Positions 27,153 through 37,145 of a stretch of DNA of 64,000 nt are shown here, in pieces. A model generated the notes under the pieces. The model was not told where the DNA came from, did no database searches, and saw only the letters and a list, made by a program, of their open reading frames with translations. The stretch comes from an uncultured Lachnospiraceae bacterium (lineage in GTDB: Bacteria > Bacillota > Clostridia > Lachnospirales > Lachnospiraceae): contig CALWOX010000006.1 of NCBI GenBank assembly GCA_944383265.1, forward strand, positions 117,003-181,002. Reading direction: 5' to 3'. The position numbers and the translations under genes are program-made. Position 1 is the stretch's first letter; each line of letters starts with the position of its first letter.

Positions 27153-28688
27153 ATGGCATATCAGATATTTGCCGTTATCAGGGTCGGAAGCCTTGAGCAG
27201 GAGCTCAGCATCTACGAGATAGGCGGAAAGAAGGAATTCCGCAGAATAGACAGAATAATAAACAGGCTCCCTGTAGGGAGGGAGACCTTTGAGCTGGGCC
27301 GTATATCTTATGAGAGCATGGAACAGCTCTTTGACGTATTAAAGGGCTTTACCGAGATAATGAAGACCTACAGGGTAAACGCCTACAAGGCCTATGCCAC
27401 CTCGGCCTTCAGAGAGGCGGAGAACTCAAAGATAGTTACCGACAGGATAAAGGTAAGAACAGGTATAAGCATAGATGTGGTGTCTAACTCGGAGCAGCGT
27501 TTTATAAACTATAAGGCCATAGCCGTAAAGCCCGATATAAGCTTTAATGAGATAATAAAGGACGGCGCGGCAATAATAGACTCAAGCTACGGTGGTATAC
27601 AGATATCACTTTTTGACAATGACAAGCTTGTGTCTACGGAGAATCTACCACTTGCCTCGGCAAAGATAGCTGAGACAGTGGAAAGCCTCCCCATAACAAG
27701 AAGTCTTATGGTGGAGGAGATAAAAGAGGTAATAGACGCCGAGCTGACAAGCTATAAGAGGCTGTATCTGAAAAATAACACCATAAATACCTTGGTGGGC
27801 ATAGGAGAGAGCACAGATTATCTTTTCAGAGGAAGATCTCCCGTAAACGAAGGCGTGATATCCGTAGATGCGGATCAGGCACTTAGGCAGTGCGAGGAAT
27901 TTATCGCCATGGGTTCCTCAGGTATAGAGGAGAAGCTTCAGATAAACAGAAGTCTCTCGGACGCTCTTTTGGTAAGCTCGGTAATATATAAGCGACTCAT
28001 AGAGCGCTTTGGAGCAAAGAAGGTCATATTCCCGGGAAGCGGCTTTTGTGACGGAGCGGCGGCAGAGTATGCGGAGAAAAATAAGCTCGTAAAATTCAAG
28101 CATGATTTTGACGAGGACATAGTAGCCGCCTCCAAGAACATGGCAAAAAGGTACAAATGCGATACCGAGCACTCCCGTCTTGTGGAGGAATATGCTCTTA
28201 AAATATTTGACGGAATGAAAAAAATAGGCGGATTTACAAAGAGGGATCGCCTGATACTCAGGATAGCCGCCATGCTTCACTCCTGCGGAAAGTTCATAAA
28301 CATAAAGAACTCGGCATGGTGCGGCTACAATATAATCCTTTCCACAGAGATAATAGGCCTCTCCCACAGAGAAAGGGAGATCACCGCAAGTGTTGTCATG
28401 TACAATACCACGGAGTTTGACTACTCCATGACGGATAACGACGAGGATCTTATAAGGACAGCAAAGCTTACGGCGATCCTTAGGATAGCAAACGCCCTTG
28501 ACAGAGGTCACAAGAACAAGCTCGAAAATCTCAAGGTCACTATAAATGAAAAGGAGAAGAAATTTATCATAAGTGCTTCTTCAAAGGAGGATATGACTCT
28601 TGAGCGTATGGAAGTGGACGGCAAAGCCGGATTTTTTGAAGAAATATTCGGTTACAAGCCTGTTTTTAAGCACAAGAAAACACTGTAG
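27153..28688 (+). CDS. Ppx/GppA-like phosphatase with HD-like C-terminal domain, altered motifs
   Basis: The 511-residue protein has the layout of exopolyphosphatases: an actin-like ATPase fold (1-300) with KAYATSAFREAENS and SNSEQRF, then a helical HD-like domain (about 330-480). It sits directly before ppk, the normal partner. Key loops look changed: the first phosphate loop, usually DxGSxS-like, reads IRVGSLEQE with Arg10 in place of Asp, the second is IDSSYGGIQ (from Asp143) rather than a DxGGGS type, and the C-terminal domain has His376-Ser377, not an HD pair. It may be a weak enzyme or a regulator. Confidence 0.8.
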   Translation: MAYQIFAVIRVGSLEQELSIYEIGGKKEFRRIDRIINRLPVGRETFELGRISYESMEQLFDVLKGFTEIMKTYRVNAYKAYATSAFREAENSKIVTDRIKVRTGISIDVVSNSEQRFINYKAIAVKPDISFNEIIKDGAAIIDSSYGGIQISLFDNDKLVSTENLPLASAKIAETVESLPITRSLMVEEIKEVIDAELTSYKRLYLKNNTINTLVGIGESTDYLFRGRSPVNEGVISVDADQALRQCEEFIAMGSSGIEEKLQINRSLSDALLVSSVIYKRLIERFGAKKVIFPGSGFCDGAAAEYAEKNKLVKFKHDFDEDIVAASKNMAKRYKCDTEHSRLVEEYALKIFDGMKKIGGFTKRDRLILRIAAMLHSCGKFINIKNSAWCGYNIILSTEIIGLSHREREITASVVMYNTTEFDYSMTDNDEDLIRTAKLTAILRIANALDRGHKNKLENLKVTINEKEKKFIISASSKEDMTLERMEVDGKAGFFEEIFGYKPVFKHKKTL

Positions 28689-28711
28689 ATCTGTTGCGGG
28701 AGGAAAAAACT

Positions 28712-30859
28712 ATGCCTGATAATAAAACTTTATCGGATAAATATATAAACAGAGAGCTGAGCTGGCTCGAATTCAATCAGAGGGTCCTTGAGGAGGCGAG
28801 AGACAGAAGCCTTCCGCTCTTTGAGAGACTTAAATTTTTAAGCATCACAGCATCTAACCTTGACGAATTTTTCATGGTAAGAGTGGCTTCGTTAAAGGAC
28901 ATGGTCCATGCAGGATACAAGAAGACCGACATTGCGGGAATGACTCCCTCGGAGCAGCTTGAGCGCATATCCGAGAGGACTCACGCCATGGTGGACATGC
29001 AGTACTCCACATATAAGAGAGGACTTATACCGGCCTTAAAGCAGGAGGGACTTACAGTTATAGGAGAGCATGAGGAACTCAGTGAGGAAGAGGCTGCCGC
29101 AGTTGACACCTATTTTGAGGAGATGGTGTATCCTGTGCTTACTCCCATGGCTTTTGACTCCTCAAGACCCTTCCCTCTTATCCTCAACAAGACTCTGAAT
29201 CTGGCCGCCCTTGTGAGGAAAAAGGGTGAAAAAAAGGATGATGAGGCGGAGTTTGTCATGGTGCAGGTGCCTTCCGTCCTTCCCAGAGTCGTGGAGCTTC
29301 CGGAGTCCTCGGACGAGGAAGGAAAGCCCATAAGGAAAGTCATACTTTTGGAGGAGATAGTTGAGAGAAATATCCAAAAGCTCTTCCTTAATTATGAGAT
29401 AATATCAGCCCATCCCTTCAGGATAATGAGAAATGCGGATTTCGAGCTTGACGAGGACGATACGGAGGATCTCCTTGAGGAGATAAAAAAGCAGCTTAAA
29501 AAGCGTCGCAGAGGAGAGGTCATAAGGCTTGAGATAGAGGACAAGACCGACAAGCGCCTTTTGAAGATACTCAAAAAGGAGTTTGAGATCGAAAATGACG
29601 ATATATACATGATAAACGGACCTCTTGATCTCACCTTCCTTATGAAGATGTACGGACTTGAAGGCTTTGACAGGCTTAAATATAAAAAATACACACCTCA
29701 GCCTGTGCCCGAGCTTATGAACGACGATGATCTGTTCGAAAACATAAGGAGAGAGGATATATTCCTGTACCATCCCTATGAGAGCTTTGAGCCTGTAATA
29801 GAATTTGTAAAAAATGCGGCAAAGGATCCCAAGGTGCTTGCCATTAAGCAGACACTTTACAGGGTAAGCTCCACATCTCCCATAATTGCAGCCCTTGAGG
29901 AGGCGGCGGGAAACGGAAAGCAGGTCACTGTTTTGGTGGAACTCAAGGCGAGATTTGACGAGGAAAACAACATAGTATGGGCAAAACGCCTTGAGAAGGC
30001 GGGATGCCATGTAATATACGGACTTGTGGGACTTAAGACCCACTCAAAGATAACCCTCGTGGTGCGCTATGAGGACGATGGCATAAGAAGATATGTACAT
30101 CTCGGAACAGGAAACTACAATGACTCCACAGCAAAGCAGTATACAGACTGCGGTATCTTCACCTGCAACGAGCGCATAGGCGAGGACGCCACGGCGGTTT
30201 TCAACATGCTCTCAGGATATTCGGAGCCCGCAAACTGGAACGAGCTTATAGTAGCGCCCCTTTGGCTCAGAAAGAAGATGCTGAAGCTGATAAACAGGGA
30301 AGCGGACAACGCCGCTATGGGATTACCTGCATCCATCACCGCAAAGATGAACTCTCTCTGCGACAAGGAGATAATAGACGCTCTCTACAATGCTTCATCA
30401 AAGGGAGTAAAGATAGACCTTATAGTGAGAGGAATATGCTGCCTGAGACCCGGGATCAGCGGCCTCAGCGAAAATATAAGCGTGCGCTCTATAGTCGGAA
30501 ACTTCCTTGAGCATGCGAGGATAATGCGATTCGGAAACAACGGCGATCCTCTTTACTTCATGGGCTCTGCCGACTGGATGCCCAGAAACCTCGATAAAAG
30601 AGTCGAGATCGTCTTCCCTATCCTTGAAAAGGAGGACAAGGAGAAGGCCGATCACATCCTTGAGCTTGAACTTCAGGATAATGTCAAAGCCTCTGTAATG
30701 AATCCTGACGGAAGCTATGAGAAGCAAGACTTAAGAGGAAAGAAGAAGGTGGACAGCCAGCTTGAATTTTGCAGGGAGGCTGTAGAGGCCGCCGAGCACA
30801 TAAGGAAAATGAAGAGCCCCGAGGTCACAAGGACCTTTATTCCCTGCGAAGCGGAATAA
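28712..30859 (+). CDS. ppk: Polyphosphate kinase 1
   Basis: Ppk reversibly makes inorganic polyphosphate from ATP. The 715-residue protein contains the N-terminal NRELSWLEFNQRVLEEA, LKARFDEENNIVWAKRLE, the autophosphorylated His in KTHSK (about His444), YVHLGTGNYN, and the second active-site His in FLEHARI (about His601). GGGAGG lies eight bases before the ATG at 28712; the TTG at 28694 in frame precedes that site and is rejected. Together with the preceding Ppx/GppA-like gene it forms a polyphosphate module. Confidence 0.95.
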   Translation: MPDNKTLSDKYINRELSWLEFNQRVLEEARDRSLPLFERLKFLSITASNLDEFFMVRVASLKDMVHAGYKKTDIAGMTPSEQLERISERTHAMVDMQYSTYKRGLIPALKQEGLTVIGEHEELSEEEAAAVDTYFEEMVYPVLTPMAFDSSRPFPLILNKTLNLAALVRKKGEKKDDEAEFVMVQVPSVLPRVVELPESSDEEGKPIRKVILLEEIVERNIQKLFLNYEIISAHPFRIMRNADFELDEDDTEDLLEEIKKQLKKRRRGEVIRLEIEDKTDKRLLKILKKEFEIENDDIYMINGPLDLTFLMKMYGLEGFDRLKYKKYTPQPVPELMNDDDLFENIRREDIFLYHPYESFEPVIEFVKNAAKDPKVLAIKQTLYRVSSTSPIIAALEEAAGNGKQVTVLVELKARFDEENNIVWAKRLEKAGCHVIYGLVGLKTHSKITLVVRYEDDGIRRYVHLGTGNYNDSTAKQYTDCGIFTCNERIGEDATAVFNMLSGYSEPANWNELIVAPLWLRKKMLKLINREADNAAMGLPASITAKMNSLCDKEIIDALYNASSKGVKIDLIVRGICCLRPGISGLSENISVRSIVGNFLEHARIMRFGNNGDPLYFMGSADWMPRNLDKRVEIVFPILEKEDKEKADHILELELQDNVKASVMNPDGSYEKQDLRGKKKVDSQLEFCREAVEAAEHIRKMKSPEVTRTFIPCEAE

Positions 30860-30950
30860 ATATCGAATTTTGTAAGCAAATTTTAATGGCGCTGAAAGGA
30901 GTTAGGCCTTATAATCGTATATATAGCAGTAAAAGCGGAAGGAGATATAT

Positions 30951-31655
30951 ATGCCTGAGATAAATATACTTGTAGTCGATGACGAAAAGGAGATAGCGGA
31001 TCTTGTGGAGATATATCTTGTATCTGACGGATATAAGGTCTACAAGGCGTCCTGCGCGGAGGAGGGCCTCCGCATACTTGCACAGGAGGACATACATCTT
31101 GTGCTTCTCGACATTATGATGCCCGGCATGGACGGTATCTCCATGTGCAAAAAGATCAGGGAGGACAGTAATGTTCCCATAATAATGCTGTCCGCAAAAT
31201 CGGGAGATCTTGACAAGATAATGGGACTGGGGACAGGTGCGGACGACTATGTCACAAAGCCCTTCAACCCTCTTGAGCTCACTGCGAGAGTAAAGTCACA
31301 GCTTCGCAGATACACTCAGCTGAACCCTAATAATACTGTGTCTGACAGGACAGCGAATGAGATAAACATAAGAGGACTTTCCATAAACAAAGACAATCAT
31401 AAGGTGACCATAGACGGGGACGAGATAAAGCTTACCCCCATAGAGTTCGATATACTTTACCTCCTTGCTTCAAATCCCGGGAAGGTGTTCTCCACTGATG
31501 AGATATTTGAGAAGGTGTGGAACGAGAAGGTCTATGAGGCCAACAACACAGTTATGGTCCACATCCGAAGGCTCAGGGGAAAGATGAAGGAGGACTCGAG
31601 ACAGGACAAGATAATAACTACTGTTTGGGGAGTTGGATACAAGATTGAAAAGTAG
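30951..31655 (+). CDS. OmpR/VanR-family response regulator
   Basis: The 234-residue protein has a receiver domain with the acidic pair D10-D11, phospho-acceptor Asp54 in LLDIMMPGMDG and KPF near 104, and a C-terminal winged helix (about 135-232) ending VWGVGYKIEK. It starts after a clear GGAAGGAGAT site. A possible -10 TATAAT lies at 30910-30915 without a good -35. The histidine kinase gene overlaps its 3' end by 23 bases, and the transporter genes that follow are the likely targets. Confidence 0.93.
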   Translation: MPEINILVVDDEKEIADLVEIYLVSDGYKVYKASCAEEGLRILAQEDIHLVLLDIMMPGMDGISMCKKIREDSNVPIIMLSAKSGDLDKIMGLGTGADDYVTKPFNPLELTARVKSQLRRYTQLNPNNTVSDRTANEINIRGLSINKDNHKVTIDGDEIKLTPIEFDILYLLASNPGKVFSTDEIFEKVWNEKVYEANNTVMVHIRRLRGKMKEDSRQDKIITTVWGVGYKIEK

Positions 31656-32784
31656 AAAGGATATCAGCAAGAGATATCACACAAAGCTTATTATAAACAT
31701 TATAGTCGCGGCAATAATCACATGCCTTACAGGAGGCCTGCTCATTTTTAACATGGGCAGGCTTATGGGCTTTATTACGGGCAATTTTCAGATCCATACA
31801 GATGAAGCCTATACCTACAGTCCTGCAGGCGTGTTTTTGTTCCTTATAGCGGGAATTGTGCTTTTCTGCTGCGTTTTCTGGTTTTTGCAAAGAAATGAGA
31901 CAAAGTATATTAACATGCTCTCCGACGCTATGAAGAGAGTGGCAGGGGGAGACCTTGACACGAAGGTGGAGATAAAGGGCGACGACGAGTTCTCCGGCAT
32001 GGCGGAAAATCTCAACAAGATGACGGACGAGATAAAAGAGCTTTTAAAAAGAGAGAGGGAGTCGGAGCAGAGCAAAAATGACCTCATAACCAATATCGCC
32101 CATGATCTGAAGACTCCTCTTACATCTATAATAGGTTATCTTGAGCTTTTATCGGGAAAAAATAAGGTAAAGCTCACTCCCGAGCTCGAAAAGAAATATC
32201 TTGATATAGCCTACGGAAAATCCCGAAGGCTCGAGCAGCTCATAGAGGACCTTTTCAATTTCACAAAGCTGAGCTACGGAAAGATAACCATGAAGGTCAG
32301 CTATGTGGATATAGTAAAGCTTTTGGAGCAGCTTTTGGAGGAGCAGTATCCCGCATTTGCGGAGAGAGGGCTTTCCTATGAGCTGAGGACAAACGTGAAA
32401 TCCCTTGAGATAACGGCGGACGGAAATCTTTTGGCGAGGCTTTTCGATAACCTCATAGGAAACGCCATAAAGTACGGTGCAGAGGGGAAGCGGGTCATAG
32501 TAAAAATAAACGCTCAGCCTCAGACAGTTGAGGTAAAGGTCATAAACTACGGCTATATTATCCCCGAAAAGGATCAGCCTCTTATATTCAACAAATTTTA
32601 CAGGGTGGATCAGTCCAGGTCCACAAACACGGGAGGTACAGGTCTCGGACTTGCCATAGCTAAGGATATCGCGGAGATGCACAGCGGAAGCATAAGCGTT
32701 CAGTCGGACCTGAACGGAACGGTATTTACTGTAAGACTTAAACGACATTTCAACAAAAATAATGAGAATTTTGTGAGGGCATAG
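31633..32784 (+). CDS. VanS-like sensor histidine kinase
   Basis: The 383-residue protein has two membrane helices (about 18-39 and 64-85) with only a short outside loop, HAMP (about 87-140), the phospho-acceptor His157 in NIAHDLKTPLTS, NAIKYG and the ATP-lid GGTGLGLAIAKDI. A short loop suggests sensing within the membrane or through a partner, such as the large extracytoplasmic protein encoded next. The start is TTG 31633, hard against GGGGAG; TTG 31645, 12 bases after that site, is also possible. Confidence 0.9.
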   Translation: MDTRLKSRKDISKRYHTKLIINIIVAAIITCLTGGLLIFNMGRLMGFITGNFQIHTDEAYTYSPAGVFLFLIAGIVLFCCVFWFLQRNETKYINMLSDAMKRVAGGDLDTKVEIKGDDEFSGMAENLNKMTDEIKELLKRERESEQSKNDLITNIAHDLKTPLTSIIGYLELLSGKNKVKLTPELEKKYLDIAYGKSRRLEQLIEDLFNFTKLSYGKITMKVSYVDIVKLLEQLLEEQYPAFAERGLSYELRTNVKSLEITADGNLLARLFDNLIGNAIKYGAEGKRVIVKINAQPQTVEVKVINYGYIIPEKDQPLIFNKFYRVDQSRSTNTGGTGLGLAIAKDIAEMHSGSISVQSDLNGTVFTVRLKRHFNKNNENFVRA

Positions 32785-32801
32785 ACCCTCCTTTGGAGCT
32801 T

Positions 32802-35297
32802 ATGAGCATAAAGAAGACAGGACTGTCAATTTTATATGCGCTGATCATTTCACTCGGGTCTGTCGGAGCAATCCCCGTATCGGCGTCTCAGCTCTCTATT
32901 GAGACGGAAACCTTGGGAGCGGGAACCTCGGTGGAGTTCTCTCAGATCCCCGCTGAGAAAGAAGAGGTGGAGCTTTCCTTAAGCTACGGCTATCAGAACA
33001 CGGCAAAGCCGAGGCGCCTTCTCCCTGTGAGGATGACGATAAAGAACAATCGCGACACTGCCCTTACGGGAAGGGTGGAGCTCTATATGATAGAGAGCTC
33101 CGACATGGTCTACTGCTACGAATATCCTGTAAGCGTCGAGGCATCAGGCGAGCAGAAGATAAGCGGCAACATATCCATCGGCGAAAATGTGGGAGAGCTA
33201 TTGGCCGTACTCAAGAACGACAGCGGAGCAACTCTCAGGGAAGAGACTGTAAGGCTGAATATAGACAGCTCGGGTCCCGCGCTTTTCATAGGTATAATAA
33301 GCGACGATCCCACAAGCCTCAACTTCATGTCAGGAGTCAGCTTAAACAACACCGCCCTTAAGGCAAGGACGCTTTTTTTGAATGCGGACGAGCTTCCCAC
33401 GACTGAGGATGGCCTTGACCAGCTGGATGTAATAGTAATAAGCAACTATAATGTCAATCTCCTTGATGACGAGGTTATAAGCGTAATATGGGATTGGGTG
33501 GAAAACGGAGGAATACTGCTTCTTGGAACAGGAGCAAGGCATAATCCCATCGGAGATTTTATGGAATACCTTCCCGAAACCATTATCGGAAGTCCGGAGA
33601 TAAGGCCTGTAAACATGGGCATAAGATATTCAACTGAGGGCCTTGAGGGAGCAATACTCAATATTCCCGTGAACGATGTATACATAGACGGCGGCATACA
33701 GAAGCTTACAAGCGATGATGTGGCTGTGCTGACTACTGTAAAGGTGGGAGCGGGCACAGTGGGAATAACCGCTTATGATCTATGTGATATTTCGGAATTT
33801 TGCAAGGAACAGATATCCTACACGGACGAGCTTCTCACCTCGCTTATAGGAAGCGCGGGGATAGGAAGGCTCTCAAAGACCATGGAGTCGGGAAGAGATG
33901 AGTACAGTGAGATATCAAGGCTTATAAATGTCGGAAATGTGGACAGCTTTCCCAACCTCACGTTGTACCTTCTGGCGGCCCTTGCCTATGTACTCCTTGC
34001 AGGGCCCGGGTTGTATATTTTCCTTAAGCAGAGAGGACTGAGCCATATATACGGCCTCGGAGTTATAGGCGCCTCAGTGACGGCATCGGCTCTCATCTGG
34101 TTTATGGGTATGGGAACAAGGCTTGACGGGCCTTTTATAAATTTTGCTTCAATAAGGGAGATAAGCCCGGAAGGAGAGTCAGAGACAGACTTTATAGGAA
34201 TAGCCTCTCCCTACAACAGCTCGGTGAGGATAGGCCTTGATACGAGCTATACAGTAAGGCCCATAATCGGAGCGGACGAAAGCGGAAAGAGCCTTTCGGG
34301 AGCTGTGACGGACAATACCTTAAAGCGTATAACTGTTGATTACGGGAAAGACATGACCTATGTTGAGACACAAAATATGAAGCCCTTTACCGAGGCTGTG
34401 TTTGAACTCAATAAAAGTGAGAAAAATACTGATGAAAATCCCATAAGCTCGGAGCTTTATATATTTGACAGGAGAGTCGAGGGAAACATTTCCAATAACA
34501 GTGAAGAGAACCTCAAAAATGTTACGCTCCTTCTCTATGGGGGAGTACTCAAGATAGGAGACATAGGGGCAGGTGAGAGCAGACGCATTACAGGGGGAGA
34601 GATAAGCTTTGCCCCCACAGGCATGCCGTATATAATCGGAAACTACGTAATGGGTGTGGATGATGACAGCCGCAGCTCCGACAGGGAATATATGTCGGAC
34701 CTTTCGGGAAGCGGGCTTATAGAATATTATATGGAAAACTCTCTCGGCGACTATTACGGAGGAGCAAAGCTTATAGCCTTCAGCGAGAATGAAGATGCCC
34801 CGGGAAGCCTTTCAGATTCGGGAACGGACTGCTACGGTACCACACTTATTGCGATGGACGCGGGAGCAGGCTTTGAGCACAACGGGGAGGTATACAGGGT
34901 GGCGCTTTCCGAGGAGCCGAAGCTCATTTCCGGGGAGTATAATGTCTACGACAATACCACAGGCGGAAATGCGGCAGTGATACTTGAATATTTCCTTGGC
35001 ACTGACGTTAATATCACAGGGCTTGAGTTCAACAGCCTTTCGGAGGAATTCGAGGGGATGAGGGACAGAGACCAAAACGCGCTTTACGCTTTTGACGGGG
35101 ACATAGCCCTCTACAATTACTACACAAGCTCCTACGACAACATGGAGAGCGGAAAGATGAGTTTTGATGCGGACGAGCTCACAGCTTATCTGTCTCCCGG
35201 AAACTCTATCACAGTGAGGTACATCCCCAAGGAGAGCACCTCGTCAGATGCGGCGGTATTTCTTCCGATACCCGCCATAACAGGAGAGAAGCTATGA
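32802..35297 (+). CDS. Large membrane-anchored extracytoplasmic protein of an ABC-2 transporter
   Basis: An 831-residue protein with a signal sequence (about 4-28, ending PVSA), an outside domain to about 385 that includes beta-rich segments and a ThuA/GATase-like patch (LDQLDVIVISNYN then WVENGGILLLGTGAR), two adjacent membrane helices (about 388-440), and a second outside domain to the end. It resembles the extracytoplasmic proteins encoded before some ABC-2 transporters in Clostridia. No enzyme motif is certain. It starts after the kinase gene with 17 bases between, and overlaps the ATPase gene by 4 bases, so the five genes look like one unit. Confidence 0.75.
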   Translation: MSIKKTGLSILYALIISLGSVGAIPVSASQLSIETETLGAGTSVEFSQIPAEKEEVELSLSYGYQNTAKPRRLLPVRMTIKNNRDTALTGRVELYMIESSDMVYCYEYPVSVEASGEQKISGNISIGENVGELLAVLKNDSGATLREETVRLNIDSSGPALFIGIISDDPTSLNFMSGVSLNNTALKARTLFLNADELPTTEDGLDQLDVIVISNYNVNLLDDEVISVIWDWVENGGILLLGTGARHNPIGDFMEYLPETIIGSPEIRPVNMGIRYSTEGLEGAILNIPVNDVYIDGGIQKLTSDDVAVLTTVKVGAGTVGITAYDLCDISEFCKEQISYTDELLTSLIGSAGIGRLSKTMESGRDEYSEISRLINVGNVDSFPNLTLYLLAALAYVLLAGPGLYIFLKQRGLSHIYGLGVIGASVTASALIWFMGMGTRLDGPFINFASIREISPEGESETDFIGIASPYNSSVRIGLDTSYTVRPIIGADESGKSLSGAVTDNTLKRITVDYGKDMTYVETQNMKPFTEAVFELNKSEKNTDENPISSELYIFDRRVEGNISNNSEENLKNVTLLLYGGVLKIGDIGAGESRRITGGEISFAPTGMPYIIGNYVMGVDDDSRSSDREYMSDLSGSGLIEYYMENSLGDYYGGAKLIAFSENEDAPGSLSDSGTDCYGTTLIAMDAGAGFEHNGEVYRVALSEEPKLISGEYNVYDNTTGGNAAVILEYFLGTDVNITGLEFNSLSEEFEGMRDRDQNALYAFDGDIALYNYYTSSYDNMESGKMSFDADELTAYLSPGNSITVRYIPKESTSSDAAVFLPIPAITGEKL

Positions 35298-36259
35298 TCC
35301 TGTCAATGAGAAATATAAAAAAATTTTACGGAAAGTTCTGTGCCCTTGACGGGCTCAACCTCGAGATAGAGGAGGGAGCCCTCTATGGCTTCGTAGGCCC
35401 CAACGGAGCGGGAAAGACCACGGCCATAAAGATAATGACGGGAATAATGTATCCTGATGAGGGTAGCGTTATTATAGACGGCATGGAAACAGGCACGGAC
35501 AACCGGAGACTCAAAAAAAAGATAGGCTATGTGCCGGACAGCTTCGGCGTATACAACAATCTCACGGTATCCGAATACATGAGCTTTTTTGCCTCCTGCT
35601 ACGGAATAGACGGACTGAGAGCCGAAAAGAGGATAACAAGGCTCCTTCAATACATGGGCATAGAAGACAAGGCCGATTTTTATATAGAAGCCCTGTCAAG
35701 GGGAATGAAGCAGAAGCTTTCCCTTGCAAGGGCTCTGATACATGATCCGAAGCTCCTTATAATGGACGAGCCCACTCTGGGACTTGATCCGAGGACAAGA
35801 TTTGAATATAAGCAAAAGCTTTCAGAGCTCTCGGAGCTCGGAAAGACCATACTCATAAGCTCACACATACTCACAGAGATATCGGAGATGTGTACGGACA
35901 TAGGCATAATAGATCAGGGAAGCATGGTCATGAGCGGAAGGCTGACGGATGTGATGAAGATGGTCACATCTCAAAATCCCATTATAGTGACGCTTTCATC
36001 AAAGATAACCCAGGCCATAAAGCTTCTTAAGGAAGAAAAAAATGTAAAGTCCATGAGCATAAAGGGCAATGATCTTTTGATAAATTTTGAGGGCAGCAGA
36101 AAAAATGAGGCCGAGCTTTTGGCAAAGATGATAGACGCGGGGCTACCTGTGGTAAGCTTTTCAAGAGAGAAGGGCTCCCTTGAGTCCATATTCATACAGC
36201 TTACGGGTCATGATGAGGAAAGGACAGTGCTTTCATATGAAAATCAATCCGATCTTTAA
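35294..36259 (+). CDS. ABC transporter ATP-binding protein
   Basis: A 321-residue ATPase with Walker A GPNGAGKTT (near 34), Q-loop region YVPDSFGVYNNLTVSEY, signature LSRGMKQKLSLARAL, Walker B LLIMDEPTLGLDP and the switch His in LISSHIL. A C-terminal 90-residue extension is common in CcmA/NatA-type exporters. The ATG overlaps the stop of the preceding gene (ATGA), and the permease gene starts within its 3' end, so it serves this transporter rather than the orphan permease at 25571. Confidence 0.93.
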   Translation: MILSMRNIKKFYGKFCALDGLNLEIEEGALYGFVGPNGAGKTTAIKIMTGIMYPDEGSVIIDGMETGTDNRRLKKKIGYVPDSFGVYNNLTVSEYMSFFASCYGIDGLRAEKRITRLLQYMGIEDKADFYIEALSRGMKQKLSLARALIHDPKLLIMDEPTLGLDPRTRFEYKQKLSELSELGKTILISSHILTEISEMCTDIGIIDQGSMVMSGRLTDVMKMVTSQNPIIVTLSSKITQAIKLLKEEKNVKSMSIKGNDLLINFEGSRKNEAELLAKMIDAGLPVVSFSREKGSLESIFIQLTGHDEERTVLSYENQSDL

Positions 36260-37103
36260 AAGAGAGATAATGGTTAGCTCAAGAAGCAAGAGCCTTCCCG
36301 CCCTTATCTGTGGAGTGAACATACTGCTCTTTGCGGTCACTCTTATAGGTGCCTCCGGAGTGGTCACCGCCATGGAGGTCAGCGCGGAGAGCGACTACAG
36401 CTCATTTTTAAGGATATACGGGCTTGTAGTGCTCCTTGAATTCCTTCTGCTTCTCTTTATAACGCCGTCCCTCACAGCGGGAGCCATAAGCTCCGAGCGT
36501 GAGCGGGAGACCTTTGATCTGATGCTGACCACACAGATGAAGCCCTCGGAGATAGTCTCGGGAAAGCTTATGAGCAATCTTTCCTTTATAATAGTGCTTG
36601 AGATATCCTGTATACCTGCGGTGCTTGTTGCCCTCATATACGGAGGGGTCACAGTCAGAGAGATAGCCGAGCTTCTTGTTATCTATACCCTTGAGGCCTT
36701 TGTATTTATGTCTGCGGGAATGTTCTTCAGCTCAGTTTCAAAGAGCACGGCCAGGGCCTCCGCCTTCACCTACGGCTTCCTTGTTTTTCTTTGCTTCGGA
36801 ACTGCCGTAATAAGCATGCTACTTGCAGTCATAAGCGGCGGAGGAAATGTCTTTTCCCTGGTGATACTTCTCATAAATCCGCTCATAAATGTCGCCAATA
36901 TCGTGGCGGGACAGATGGGAGAGACCGCTATGCTCTCGGAGGCTGCATCCCGGGTGTTTGCAGGCTATCACAGCGGGCTCATCGGTTTTTGGAGCATTAT
37001 AAGCACCTTAAGCCAGCTCACTATGGCGGTTATTATGATCATAGCTTCGGTGATAAATATAAGCCCTCGCAGAAAAATAAGAAAAGAGCTTGATTTTGAA
37101 TAA
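36237..37103 (+). CDS. ABC-2 type transporter permease
   Basis: A 288-residue membrane protein with about six hydrophobic segments; ITPSLTAGAISSERERETFDLMLTTQMKPSEIVSGKL after the second helix is the ABC-2 permease signature loop. I use the ATG at 36237, which gives the conserved MKINPIFKREIMVSSRSK start and follows AGGAAAGGA by 11 bases; it overlaps the ATPase gene by 23 bases. The substrate may be a lipid, peptide or antimicrobial, as in many kinase-linked ABC-2 systems, but is unknown. Confidence 0.9.
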   Translation: MKINPIFKREIMVSSRSKSLPALICGVNILLFAVTLIGASGVVTAMEVSAESDYSSFLRIYGLVVLLEFLLLLFITPSLTAGAISSERERETFDLMLTTQMKPSEIVSGKLMSNLSFIIVLEISCIPAVLVALIYGGVTVREIAELLVIYTLEAFVFMSAGMFFSSVSKSTARASAFTYGFLVFLCFGTAVISMLLAVISGGGNVFSLVILLINPLINVANIVAGQMGETAMLSEAASRVFAGYHSGLIGFWSIISTLSQLTMAVIMIIASVINISPRRKIRKELDFE

Positions 37104-37118
37104 GTTTGCCGGTATACT
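37090..37118 (+). promoter_or_regulatory. Promoter of the SAM riboswitch and metK transcript
   Basis: TTGATT (37090-37095), a 17-base spacer and TATACT (37113-37118). The -35 lies inside the last codons of the permease gene. Transcription would begin near 37125, shortly before the riboswitch. Confidence 0.6.
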
Positions 37119-37145
37119 GTAGCGGCAATAAATAAAGGATTTATC

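Noticed and set aside
35294..36259. ATPase as partner of the orphan polysaccharide permease at 25571
   Set aside because: It overlaps its own upstream and downstream genes and has the NatA/CcmA style rather than Wzt/TagH features.
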